Made by a program: the position numbers and the translations under genes. From the NCBI GenBank assembly GCA_964471215.1, contig CAYYFC010000014.1, positions 1-37,701 on the forward strand: DNA of 37,701 bases. Direction: 5' to 3'. Of this stretch, positions 22,845 through 30,898 are shown in pieces. Position 1 is the stretch's first letter. Each line of letters opens with the position of its first letter. Under the pieces are notes generated by a model, which was given only the letters and a program-made list of their open reading frames with translations, did no database searches and was not told the origin of the DNA. This stretch comes from Archaeoglobus_B sp964471215. Lineage in GTDB: Archaea; Halobacteriota; Archaeoglobi; Archaeoglobales; Archaeoglobaceae.

Positions 22845-22924
22845 AATCAATATCTTCACACAGGCAATATTACGGTTTTGTCGAATGCTTTGACAATAAT
22901 CTCCCGCCTGAAAACACATGAATA

Positions 22925-23545
22925 TCAAAGCAAACTCATAGCTATTTCGAGATTTCTTGCTATATACCTATCAGCATTTCCTTCGACTATATCCTCGTGA
23001 CCGGGATACAGACACACAACTTCGAGTTTTGAAAGTCTTTTAAGAGATTCTATCAGCTCATACCTATTCCCACTGGGCAGGTCAACCCTTCCAAATCCGA
23101 ACTTGAAGACAGTATCACCGCTGAACAGCCACTTATTTTTTCTCTCGTAATAGCAGACACTTCCAGCTGTATGTCCAGGAGTGTGAATTACCTCGATTTC
23201 TAGTTCGCCAAGATCAAACACCTCACCACCTCTTACGATTATATCGGGTTCGAAGTAAAATCTGTACCCGAATAAATCGTACCCTCTTTTAACAAGACCG
23301 TATTCCTTTTCATGAAGAACTACCTTGCATCCGAACCATTTTCTTAGATCAGGAGCTGCCATAGCATGATCGAAGTGAGAGTGTGTCAGGAATATGAATT
23401 TTATTTCCTTTGGATTTATGTATCTGCTCAGAGCCTTGATTATAAACATAGAATCACCGCCAACATCTATTAGACTGGGCTTCTCGTCTAACAGAAGGTA
23501 TACGTTGGCACCTAGAGGAGGTGTAACAAATCTTACAGGCCTCAT
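22925..23545 (-). CDS. Metallo-beta-lactamase fold hydrolase (glyoxalase II-like)
   Basis: 206 residues. The metal motif THSHFDHA (H-x-H-x-D-H) lies near residue 54, and further ligands are in HTPGHTAGSVCYY, LFSGDTVF and the late YPGHEDIV. This is the compact glyoxalase II/persulfide dioxygenase type; the real substrate is unknown. It begins MRPVRFVTPPLGANVYLL, with the start overlapping scpB's stop by 4 bp. Its position inside the SMC operon is unexplained. Confidence 0.9.
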   Translation of the reverse strand: MRPVRFVTPPLGANVYLLLDEKPSLIDVGGDSMFIIKALSRYINPKEIKFIFLTHSHFDHAMAAPDLRKWFGCKVVLHEKEYGLVKRGYDLFGYRFYFEPDIIVRGGEVFDLGELEIEVIHTPGHTAGSVCYYERKNKWLFSGDTVFKFGFGRVDLPSGNRYELIESLKRLSKLEVVCLYPGHEDIVEGNADRYIARNLEIAMSLL

Positions 23546-24030
23546 GCTCCCAGCAAAGCCCTTTTTATATCCTCGGATCTACTCCCCTTCAGCCCGAAAT
23601 AAACGGCAAAGTCCTCGGTTGTTTTCAGGATTTTTGTTCTACCCTTTTTTTCCGATTTTACAAACCCCATGTCCTCAAGTTTTTTTACATGCTCATAACA
23701 TCTGTTCCCTCTTATTTTTACAAGCTTTGAAAGTTCTATCGGCTGATTTACAGCTATTACTGCCAGTGTTCTTAACGTTGCCTTATCAAGATCGCTTTTA
23801 ACGAACCTGGTGACGAATCTCTGATACTCAGGTTTTACTCTCATCAGCACCTTTTTTCCCACTTTCACTATTTCTATTGACGAATCCCTTGACGAGTACT
23901 CATTCATAAGCTTTTTAACAGCATCCTCAACAGTTTTTCTGTCCGATTTTACTATCTTAGCTATTTCCTCTACAGATATGGCTGAGGGTGATGAAAAGAG
24001 GACTGCCTCAACAGCTCTGATGACGTTCAT
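23542..24030 (-). CDS. scpB: Segregation and condensation protein ScpB
   Basis: 162 residues with the two winged-helix domains of kleisin-associated KITE proteins: VIRAVEAVLFSSPSAISVEE at the start and ATLRTLAVIAVNQPIELSKL in the second domain, where RGNRCYEHVKKL aligns with the conserved R-G motif. ScpB dimers bind ScpA and stabilise the SMC complex. The ATG at 24030 overlaps the scpA stop as ATGA and has GGTGGGGG just upstream. The frame is open four codons further, but those residues are not family-like. Confidence 0.92.
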   Translation of the reverse strand: MNVIRAVEAVLFSSPSAISVEEIAKIVKSDRKTVEDAVKKLMNEYSSRDSSIEIVKVGKKVLMRVKPEYQRFVTRFVKSDLDKATLRTLAVIAVNQPIELSKLVKIRGNRCYEHVKKLEDMGFVKSEKKGRTKILKTTEDFAVYFGLKGSRSEDIKRALLGA

Positions 24031-24662
24031 CCCCCACCACACTCTATCCTTATATCATCGTATGGTCTCAACTGAATTATTTTTATCTTTCCCCTCTGGC
24101 AGAGGTAGAGTATGGACATGTAATACGATATAACCTTATCCCTTCTCAAACCCCTTATTATTTCAAAAAACGATAGGATACTCCTATACCTGAACATCTC
24201 CTTCAGAATCCTGAAAACTTCGTTTACATCTCTTTCAATATCCTCCTCGTGATGTATATCCAGATAATCCTCCTTTATAGTGATTCCCCTCCTCCTTCTC
24301 CTAACGCTCTTCTCAATTCTCCTCAATTCCTTTATAAGTTCCTGAAGTGTGACAAATCTCTTTAAATCTCTTTTAAAAGGTGTTACGATCGGCTCAAGCT
24401 TGGGCTCATAAAAATCGTGAAATTCTTCCTCTTTAAATTCATCCTCTATTTTCTTTCTTCCTAAAGCTTCGTCAATAAGTATTTTAGCCTTCATCTTCAG
24501 AAGAACTGATGCATAAAAGAGAATTCTTGCAGATGTCCTTAAATCCCTGACTTTCTCAAGGAATTTATCGGCAAGCTCAACGACATCTATATTCCATGGA
24601 TCTATTTCGCCCTTCTTTGCCATTTCAACTATTATTTCAATCGGATCGCCGTTACGATCGAT
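24027..24662 (-). CDS. scpA: Kleisin ScpA, probably started at a non-canonical ATC codon
   Basis: Kleisin subunit that bridges the SMC heads. The family's N-terminal block normally reads P(I/V)EILVELAKKGEIDPWNID. Here its first half, DPIEIIVEM, lies upstream of the first ATG (24623) in the same frame, within a stretch that has no ATG, GTG or TTG back to a TGA at 24671-24669. GGAGGTGA (24676-24669) sits 6 nt before an in-frame ATC at 24662. I therefore propose that ATC as start, giving 211 residues overlapping smc's end. Starting at 24623 would give 198 residues. The C-terminal winged helix (YLCQRGKIKIIQLRPYDDI) is normal. Confidence 0.88.
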   Translation of the reverse strand: MDRNGDPIEIIVEMAKKGEIDPWNIDVVELADKFLEKVRDLRTSARILFYASVLLKMKAKILIDEALGRKKIEDEFKEEEFHDFYEPKLEPIVTPFKRDLKRFVTLQELIKELRRIEKSVRRRRRGITIKEDYLDIHHEEDIERDVNEVFRILKEMFRYRSILSFFEIIRGLRRDKVISYYMSILYLCQRGKIKIIQLRPYDDIRIECGGG

Positions 24663-27600
24663 TCTTCCTCACCTCCTCTCGTAACACCGATTATGGCATC
24701 CGCCTGCTCAAGCATTGGTTTTCTGAGTGATACAACTATAAACTGGGCTTTTTCGGACTGTTTCTTTATCATCCTCGCCACCCTTTCGACGTTTACGCCA
24801 TCCAAAAACATGTCAACCTCGTCGAAAACGTAAAAGGGAGCTGGCTTGAACCTCTGTATTGCAAATATGAAGGCAAGAGTTGCAAGGCTCTTCTCACCAC
24901 CACTCATGGATTCTAGCTTCTGAATCTTTTTCTTAAACGGTCTGAAGACTATGTGAAGACCGCTTGAAAGTGGATCGTCACCGTCAAGATAAAGCTCTCC
25001 TTCACCTTCAGCAAGTTCCCCAACTATTTCCCTGAAATTTCTGTTTATCTCATCGAATACTCTGAGAAAAGTTTTCCTCTTCAGCTCCTCATATCTCTTT
25101 ATCCTCCTTATTATCTCCCTTCTCTCCTCCTCGAGCTTTTTCCTCCTGCTCATTAAATCATCCCTTCTGCTCTTAACCTCCTCGTATTCCTGAATAGACT
25201 TCATGTTGACATCTCTGAATTCCGAGAGCTCCTCCTCTATTTCCTTGAGCCTATTTTTAACGAGATTTAGAGGTGGCAGATCTTCGATCTCGATATCTTC
25301 AAAGGATTTGAGCTGATCCTTCAGTTTTTCGAGCTCCAATCTCTTATTCCTTATTCTTTCATCTATTATTCCAATTTCAAGTTCGATCTTTGATTTTTTA
25401 TCTATTAGGCTTCTTATCTCGTTAAGAACGCTATCTCTTTTGTATCTAAGATCCTTAACTCTTTCACATATCTCCTCCTCATACTTCCTAAGATCCTCCA
25501 GCTCCCGATTCAGTTCCCTTAATCTTTCCTCATGTTTTGTTATGTTTTCCCTTATTTCCTTTTCTTTTTTCTCCATTTTTTCAATCTTTTCTTCTTTTTC
25601 CTTTATAAGCCTCTTTATCTGTTCAACCCTAATCATGTTGCCATCTATTGCCCTATCGATGTTTGCAAGGATTTCCCTTTTCCTCATAATTTCCTCCCTT
25701 ATCCTTTCAATTTCATTCGTCAATTTCAAAAGCTCCCTGTCCCCCAACTTCTCCTCAATTTCGCATATTTCACCTTCAACCCTCGATATTTTACAGTTCA
25801 AATTTTTAATTTCCTCTTCGATAACAAGAATCCTTGAATTTATCTCTTTCTCCTCCCTAACCTTTTCAGATATCTTTAAATCTATAGAATTCAGTATTTT
25901 TTTAATTTCTTCTAATCTTGATTTCTCAACCATGACATCACTTCTTATTTTCGAAATTCTCGAATTCAGTTCATCAATTTCCGACTGAATCTTTCTCCTG
26001 GATTCCTCGCACATTTCAAGAGAATTCAGAAGCTCAGATCTTCTTTTTCTTAGGTCTTCAAGATCTTTTCTAAGCTTTTCTTCCTTTTTAAATCCGAAAG
26101 GTGTTTTCTTCTTTTGAATACTTCCACCGGTTATAATGCCGCTTTTTTCTATCAGATCTCCATCCAGTGTAACTATTCTCTTGTTATCCATTATCTCCCT
26201 GGCAACATCTATGTCTCTCACAACTATCGTATCCCTGTATATCAATTCAAAGACCTTTCTGAACCTCTTATCACATCTTATCAGATTTATAGCATAATCT
26301 ATCACACCTTCCCTCTTTAAAACTGATTTATCCAGATCAAGGTCGACTTTTATTCTGTTTATCGGGATAAAACTTGCTCTACCTCCATCAACATCTTTCA
26401 GATACCTTATAGCCCTAACAGCCTCATCATCGTCCTCGACTACTATAAAGTTCAGCGAATTCCCACCTGCGATTTCGAGTGCGAGAGCATATCTCTCGTC
26501 AACATCCCCAAGCTGAGCTACCGTACCGTATACCTTTTTTAGAATTCCCCTATCTCTCGCCTTTAAAATCACATCGACAGATCGGGGTCTTTCGTACTCC
26601 AATTTTGCAAGCTCTATCTCCTTCTCCTTTATCTCTTCATCCACCCTCGATATCCCATCTCTTATATCAAAAATCCTCCCTTCAATCCCGCGCATGTCTT
26701 CCTTTAAATCCTCAAGTCTTTTCTCAAGCATCCTCAATTCATTCTCATAACGCTCTATTTTACCTTCAATTGACGATATATCGATTTTTTCCCTTTCAGA
26801 TCTCAATTCGTTTACCTCCATTTCTATTCTTCTTAAATTTTCAAGTAATTTGTCTCTATCCCTTACAGCTCTGTTCCTTTTATCCTTCAACTCCTCAAGT
26901 TCATCCTTTTTCCTTATGAGTTCCTCATTCAATCTCTTCAGATCAAGACTCATCCTTTCGAGTCTATTCCTCAAGTACTCGAGTCTAGATTCACTTTCAC
27001 GTATTATTCCGTTTATACTCCTTCTTCTGACGTTAAGATCTTCGATTTCTTCTTCAATCTTCTTGAGATCCTCTCTCAGCTTTGAAACGTCCACCATAGC
27101 TCTTGTTTTTTCCTCCTCTATCTTCTTTAATTCCCTTTCAAATATCTCCCTGAGCTTTACTATGCTCCTTATCTCCGAATTCCTCCTTATGATTTCTTCC
27201 TGAATTCTCCTCAATTCAGCATCTCCAAAACTTGCTATCTTCTCTGAAATCTCCTCAGCTTTTCTGTTCAATTCGATCAAACTTGAATTTATCTCTATCA
27301 ATTCCCCTGTAAGTTTGTCCTTTCTGCTTTCCAGGGTTTCCAGTTCATTTTTAATTCTTTCAACTCTCGATTTTATCCCCAGATACTCGTGAGCCCTGAG
27401 ATATTCATTCATCTTCTTCCTTTCTTCGATAAGGCTCTTGAACCTCAAAGCCTCATCCCTGTCCCTCTTCAACCTCTCAAGTCTCGTATTTACCTCGGAG
27501 ATTATGATGTCCAACTTTTCTATATCATTCTTTACCTCCTCCAGCTCGGCAATTGCCTTCTCCTTTTTTTCGTCGAATTCCGATATCCCAGAAATTTCAT

Positions 27601-28033
27601 CTATTATCTTTCTCCTCTGAACAGGTGACATCTCGGCAATTCTCGTTACATCTCCCTGCATTATTATACTGTGATCGTGAATACCAAGATTCTCTACGAC
27701 CCTTTCTATTTCTGAATAGGGAACGCTTCTGTCATTCAGGTAGTAGTAGCTGTAATATCCCCTTTCGGTTTTCTTTATCCTCCTCCTTATCCTTAAATCA
27801 CCTATTTCAATTGCAACTTCGGCCTCGTTGCATCCTATTCTTATCAAATCCGTCAATCTGTCAGCTCTGAGTGTTTTTGATGTAGTTATACCCAAACAGA
27901 AAAGTATAGAATCGATTATGTTTGATTTTCCGCTTCCGTTCGGACCTGTTATGGCTGTGAAATTGCTATTGAAAACTATTTCAGCCTTTTTAAATGATTT
28001 GAAATTCTTTAAGGTTATCCTCTTTATAAACAT
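24632..28033 (-). CDS. smc: Chromosome segregation ATPase SMC
   Basis: About 1133 residues. Walker A is GPNGSGKSN (30-38). Two very long coiled coils (roughly 160-490 and 660-990) flank a hinge (about 495-650, with GTVAQLGDVDERYALALEIA). The C-terminal head has the signature LESMSGGEKSLATLAF and Walker B FYVFDEVDMFLD with the catalytic Glu. With ScpA and ScpB it forms the condensin-like complex. I chose the ATG at 28033, 1 bp after the coiled-coil gene; a TTG at 28042 is an alternative. Confidence 0.98.
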   Translation of the reverse strand: MFIKRITLKNFKSFKKAEIVFNSNFTAITGPNGSGKSNIIDSILFCLGITTSKTLRADRLTDLIRIGCNEAEVAIEIGDLRIRRRIKKTERGYYSYYYLNDRSVPYSEIERVVENLGIHDHSIIMQGDVTRIAEMSPVQRRKIIDEISGISEFDEKKEKAIAELEEVKNDIEKLDIIISEVNTRLERLKRDRDEALRFKSLIEERKKMNEYLRAHEYLGIKSRVERIKNELETLESRKDKLTGELIEINSSLIELNRKAEEISEKIASFGDAELRRIQEEIIRRNSEIRSIVKLREIFERELKKIEEEKTRAMVDVSKLREDLKKIEEEIEDLNVRRRSINGIIRESESRLEYLRNRLERMSLDLKRLNEELIRKKDELEELKDKRNRAVRDRDKLLENLRRIEMEVNELRSEREKIDISSIEGKIERYENELRMLEKRLEDLKEDMRGIEGRIFDIRDGISRVDEEIKEKEIELAKLEYERPRSVDVILKARDRGILKKVYGTVAQLGDVDERYALALEIAGGNSLNFIVVEDDDEAVRAIRYLKDVDGGRASFIPINRIKVDLDLDKSVLKREGVIDYAINLIRCDKRFRKVFELIYRDTIVVRDIDVAREIMDNKRIVTLDGDLIEKSGIITGGSIQKKKTPFGFKKEEKLRKDLEDLRKRRSELLNSLEMCEESRRKIQSEIDELNSRISKIRSDVMVEKSRLEEIKKILNSIDLKISEKVREEKEINSRILVIEEEIKNLNCKISRVEGEICEIEEKLGDRELLKLTNEIERIREEIMRKREILANIDRAIDGNMIRVEQIKRLIKEKEEKIEKMEKKEKEIRENITKHEERLRELNRELEDLRKYEEEICERVKDLRYKRDSVLNEIRSLIDKKSKIELEIGIIDERIRNKRLELEKLKDQLKSFEDIEIEDLPPLNLVKNRLKEIEEELSEFRDVNMKSIQEYEEVKSRRDDLMSRRKKLEEERREIIRRIKRYEELKRKTFLRVFDEINRNFREIVGELAEGEGELYLDGDDPLSSGLHIVFRPFKKKIQKLESMSGGEKSLATLAFIFAIQRFKPAPFYVFDEVDMFLDGVNVERVARMIKKQSEKAQFIVVSLRKPMLEQADAIIGVTRGGEEESIVTAIRLK

Positions 28034-28034
28034 C

Positions 28035-28352
28035 TCATTCAACTACTATTATGTCCTCATCTACCCTCTTATCCCTATCACCCTTAACGTTTATCTCAAC
28101 TATATCCCTCTTACCCGACTTCTTCAACTCGGATTTCAGATAGAGAACCTCTGACATCAAAGTCTCAACAGTTTTTGAAAGCTCCGTTAGCTTCGCTTCA
28201 ATCTCTTTCAATTCGTTTTTTATCTCCTTAACTATTTCTCTTTTTAATTCTTCAATCTTATTCACAGATAACATTTTCTTTAGCTCCTCTACTTCTTTTT
28301 CCTTTTCGGCAAGTTTCTTTTCAAGCCTTTCAAGAATTATATCCCTTTCCAT
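28035..28352 (-). CDS. Short coiled-coil protein preceding SMC
   Basis: 105 residues, nearly all charged heptad-repeat helix (ERLEKKLAEKEKEVEELKKM, then two further helical blocks to about residue 80) and a 25-residue basic/acidic tail. No enzymatic motif or membrane segment. I do not recognise a named family. It is translationally adjacent to smc (1-bp gap), so it may be a partner of the SMC complex or simply a co-transcribed protein. Low-complexity helices make homology calls unreliable. Confidence 0.8.
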   Translation of the reverse strand: MERDIILERLEKKLAEKEKEVEELKKMLSVNKIEELKREIVKEIKNELKEIEAKLTELSKTVETLMSEVLYLKSELKKSGKRDIVEINVKGDRDKRVDEDIIVVE

Positions 28353-28379
28353 TCTATCTAGATTGATGCTTTATTGTTA

Positions 28380-28967
28380 TTATATTTTTTCATTTATAGC
28401 TACAATGCAAACAACATCCCTACCGTACTTCAGATCCTCGAACTCGACCTTTACAACATTAAATCCGCACGACTCAACCATCTTTATTATTCTTGAAGTA
28501 TTATAAAATCTTGCATTTGAATAAAATGGGTTATCCCTTCTACTTCTGTACTCCTCAGCCAGCCTCGATTCTCCTGGAACCGTGCATATAACAAGATTTC
28601 CTCCAGGTTTCAATACATTTCTTATAGATTTAAAAACGTGCATGGGATTTTCGAGAAAGCAGAGTGTGAACGCCAGTAAGACCAAATCAAAAACCCTTTT
28701 AAATGGCAGGTTTTCGGCATCTGCCCTCACGACTTCGATACCCCTTGATCTTGCAAGTCTAAGCATGCTGACGGATAGATCAACACCTATACCTATTCCC
28801 AGTTCTCTCGCAAACCTCCCCGTACCAACTCCGACATCTAGCCCCATTTTAAAAGATTCAACATTCCTCCTTATCAGTTCAAGCTCCTTAAGAAACAAAT
28901 CCCTGTTCCTATCGTACCAGCTGTCGTATCTCATCCAGTACCTCTCGAATATTTCTATAACTTTCAT
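28380..28967 (-). CDS. Class I SAM-dependent methyltransferase (Methyltransf_11 type)
   Basis: 195 residues. Motif I is LDVGVGTGRFAREL (residues 40-53), followed by VDLSVSMLRLARSRG, motif II VRADAENLPFKRVFDLVLL, and post-motif LKPGGNLVICTVPG. It is a small-molecule type methyltransferase of unknown substrate. It overlaps the core MetE gene by 4 bp (ATGA), so it may act on a methionine-cycle product or simply consume SAM. Confidence 0.9.
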   Translation of the reverse strand: MKVIEIFERYWMRYDSWYDRNRDLFLKELELIRRNVESFKMGLDVGVGTGRFARELGIGIGVDLSVSMLRLARSRGIEVVRADAENLPFKRVFDLVLLAFTLCFLENPMHVFKSIRNVLKPGGNLVICTVPGESRLAEEYRSRRDNPFYSNARFYNTSRIIKMVESCGFNVVKVEFEDLKYGRDVVCIVAINEKI

Positions 28968-29917
28968 AATTCATCCTTCACTTCTCTTGCAGCCCTCACC
29001 ATAACCTTGAGCTTTTCAAATGCGATGTCTCTCGGAAGAAGCTTCAGACCGCAGTCAGGATCAACGTAAAGCCTTTTCGGTTCGACTACATCTAAAGCCA
29101 TTCTTATGGCATTCTTAACCTCCTCAACAGTCTCAATTCTCCTCGTATGAACGTCTATACATCCAAATCCCAGATCCTTATCGAAATCGTACTCCTTTAA
29201 GATCTTCAGGTCTTCAAAATTCCTGTTTGCGAATTCAAAATCCAGCTGATCCACCTTAAAATCAAGTATTTCTGGAAATATACTCCTGTAATTCCCGTAA
29301 CACATATGCATCCCTATATAAGCCCTTACACCCTTTACCATTATCTCCACAGCGTTTTTCGCTATTTCAATTTCATCCGGATGAGTCGGTATTGCCGGTT
29401 CGTCGAGCTGTATGTATTTAGCACCAGCTTTAACAAGTTCTCTAAATTCCCTATTCAGAACCTCGGCAAGCGCGTATACAGCCTCTTCCTTTGTACTGTA
29501 ATACTCGTTAAAGCTCCAGTCGACTATTGTATATGCTCCTGTGATTGGAACCTTTATCTCCCTATCCGTTATCTCCCTCAAAAACTTGAAGTCGTTTATG
29601 GCAAGCTCATCTCTATACCTCAGCTCATCTACTATTGCAGGTTTTGGATAGTAGTTGTTCCCCCAGACCCTCACCTCTCCGTATATGACAAAACCATTGA
29701 TCCTCTCTGCAAAGTAAGAAGTCATCTCCTCCCTTCTCATCTCACCGTCCCATATTATATCAACACCTGCTATCTCGTGATCCTTGACAACTGCCCTCAC
29801 AGCGTCTTTGTAAGCTTCATCCATTGTCTTCTCGTCTATCTTACCCTCTTTGTACATCTTTATAATCCTAAGAAGCCATTTGGGTTTGGGATAGCTACCA
29901 ACAACTGTTGTCTTCAA
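28964..29917 (-). CDS. Core cobalamin-independent methionine synthase (MetE C-terminal type), zinc-competent
   Basis: 317 residues corresponding to the catalytic C-terminal barrel of MetE, starting TTVVGSYPKPKW. The zinc ligands are all present: H204 and C206 in GMHMCYGNY, E228 in LDFEFANRN, and C289 in VDPDCGLKLLP. Such archaeal core MetE proteins transfer a methyl group to homocysteine, using a corrinoid protein or another donor because they lack the N-terminal folate domain. The start is a TTG with GGTGAT 3 nt upstream, overlapping the previous gene as TTGA. The donor is not known. Confidence 0.92.
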   Translation of the reverse strand: MKTTVVGSYPKPKWLLRIIKMYKEGKIDEKTMDEAYKDAVRAVVKDHEIAGVDIIWDGEMRREEMTSYFAERINGFVIYGEVRVWGNNYYPKPAIVDELRYRDELAINDFKFLREITDREIKVPITGAYTIVDWSFNEYYSTKEEAVYALAEVLNREFRELVKAGAKYIQLDEPAIPTHPDEIEIAKNAVEIMVKGVRAYIGMHMCYGNYRSIFPEILDFKVDQLDFEFANRNFEDLKILKEYDFDKDLGFGCIDVHTRRIETVEEVKNAIRMALDVVEPKRLYVDPDCGLKLLPRDIAFEKLKVMVRAAREVKDEL

Positions 29918-30861
29918 GTTATCACCTTCTTGAATCTAGAAACCAATTTCATCTTTTCATATGCCTTTACATCGGGTAAGAATTCGAGTCCTGTATTCGG
30001 TGATATGTAAACCTTTTTCAACTCCGTTGCATCTGCTATCTTCTCAAATCTCATCTTCAGTTCATCTATCCCTTCCATCTTCGTATTCCTTCCATCTACT
30101 ATCCCCACATTTACATTTTCCAGTCCATATTCCCTTAAGACATCCAGGTTCTCATCGAAACCTTCAACGAAATCAAGTCCAATTACGTCAAATCCGAAAT
30201 CGAGCACGTACGGAAATATGCTTTTTGCAGATCTGAAATAAGTCATGAGAATTGTTTCGGCTTCGAAGTTTGTTAGCTCCTTGTAGACATCCTCCAGAAT
30301 CTTCAGCTCTTTTTCGTCTGCGTAAAGCAGTGATGGTTCATCAAACTGAATGTATTTGACACCAAGATCGATCAGTTCCGCAATCTCACTTTTCAGAACA
30401 TCGCATAGATCCCAGAGTGAATCCTCAAAACTTTTATAATAGATATTCCTCGAAAGCTTTAAAACCGTGAAAAGCGATAATACAGCCTTTATATTACTCT
30501 CTATTTCGTAAGCTATCTTAAAATCGTATAATATCTGCCCTCTTCTCCTAATTCTTTCTTTTATAACTGGAATTCTGTAATAAAGGTTGTTATCGAAGTA
30601 TCTAACAAGTCCGTCCACGTAAAAGCCATCTATTCTTGAAGCTATCGTTGCCAAGAAATCGTGCCATATAAGCTGACCGTCTGTAACAAGCTCTATGCCT
30701 GCTTTTTTCTGTCTGTCTATTACCTCTCTCACTGCCTTCCTGAGCACGTCTCTATCGACTTCTACATCCAGTTCCTTCTGCAAACCCTCCATCCTTTTCA
30801 AGTATTCCCTGAACCACTCGGGTCTTGGATAGCTTCCAACTGTCGTCGTTATGATATGCAT
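29914..30861 (-). CDS. MetE-like paralogue lacking the zinc ligands
   Basis: 315 residues, clearly homologous to the following gene: VGSYPRPEW, DGQLIWHDF, IQFDEPSLLYADE and PNTGLEFLP. At the aligned zinc-ligand positions it has T207, F209, V232 and T290 in place of His, Cys, Glu and Cys, so it cannot bind zinc in the MetE manner. It resembles the non-catalytic N-terminal half of full-length MetE, and it precedes the zinc-bearing half in the operon in the same order as in the two-domain enzyme. It may bind the methyl donor or regulate. TATA at 30881-30892 gives a leaderless start at 30861. Confidence 0.85.
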   Translation of the reverse strand: MHIITTTVGSYPRPEWFREYLKRMEGLQKELDVEVDRDVLRKAVREVIDRQKKAGIELVTDGQLIWHDFLATIASRIDGFYVDGLVRYFDNNLYYRIPVIKERIRRRGQILYDFKIAYEIESNIKAVLSLFTVLKLSRNIYYKSFEDSLWDLCDVLKSEIAELIDLGVKYIQFDEPSLLYADEKELKILEDVYKELTNFEAETILMTYFRSAKSIFPYVLDFGFDVIGLDFVEGFDENLDVLREYGLENVNVGIVDGRNTKMEGIDELKMRFEKIADATELKKVYISPNTGLEFLPDVKAYEKMKLVSRFKKVIT

Positions 30862-30862
30862 A

Positions 30863-30892
30863 GATCTTTTAAGATCAGTCGTTTTTTTAAAC
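30863..30892 (-). promoter_or_regulatory. Promoter with operator-like palindrome for the MetE pair
   Basis: The minus strand carries GTTTAAAAAAAC (30892-30881) as a TATA box about 25 bp before the ATG at 30861. Between it and the start lies GATCTT-AA-AAGATC (30876-30863), a 6-bp perfect inverted repeat located around the transcription start site. A repressor bound there would block initiation. Confidence 0.5.
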
Positions 30893-30898
30893 TTACCC

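Noticed and set aside
25440..28154. Many open frames on the plus strand opposite smc
   Set aside because: They are Ser/Leu/Phe-rich antisense shadows of the Lys/Glu-rich coiled coils, with no conserved motif or ribosome binding site.
29306..30010. Long plus-strand open frame opposite the MetE genes
   Set aside because: It is antisense to two clearly coding MetE-family genes, and its Tyr/Cys/Phe-rich composition is typical of a shadow.
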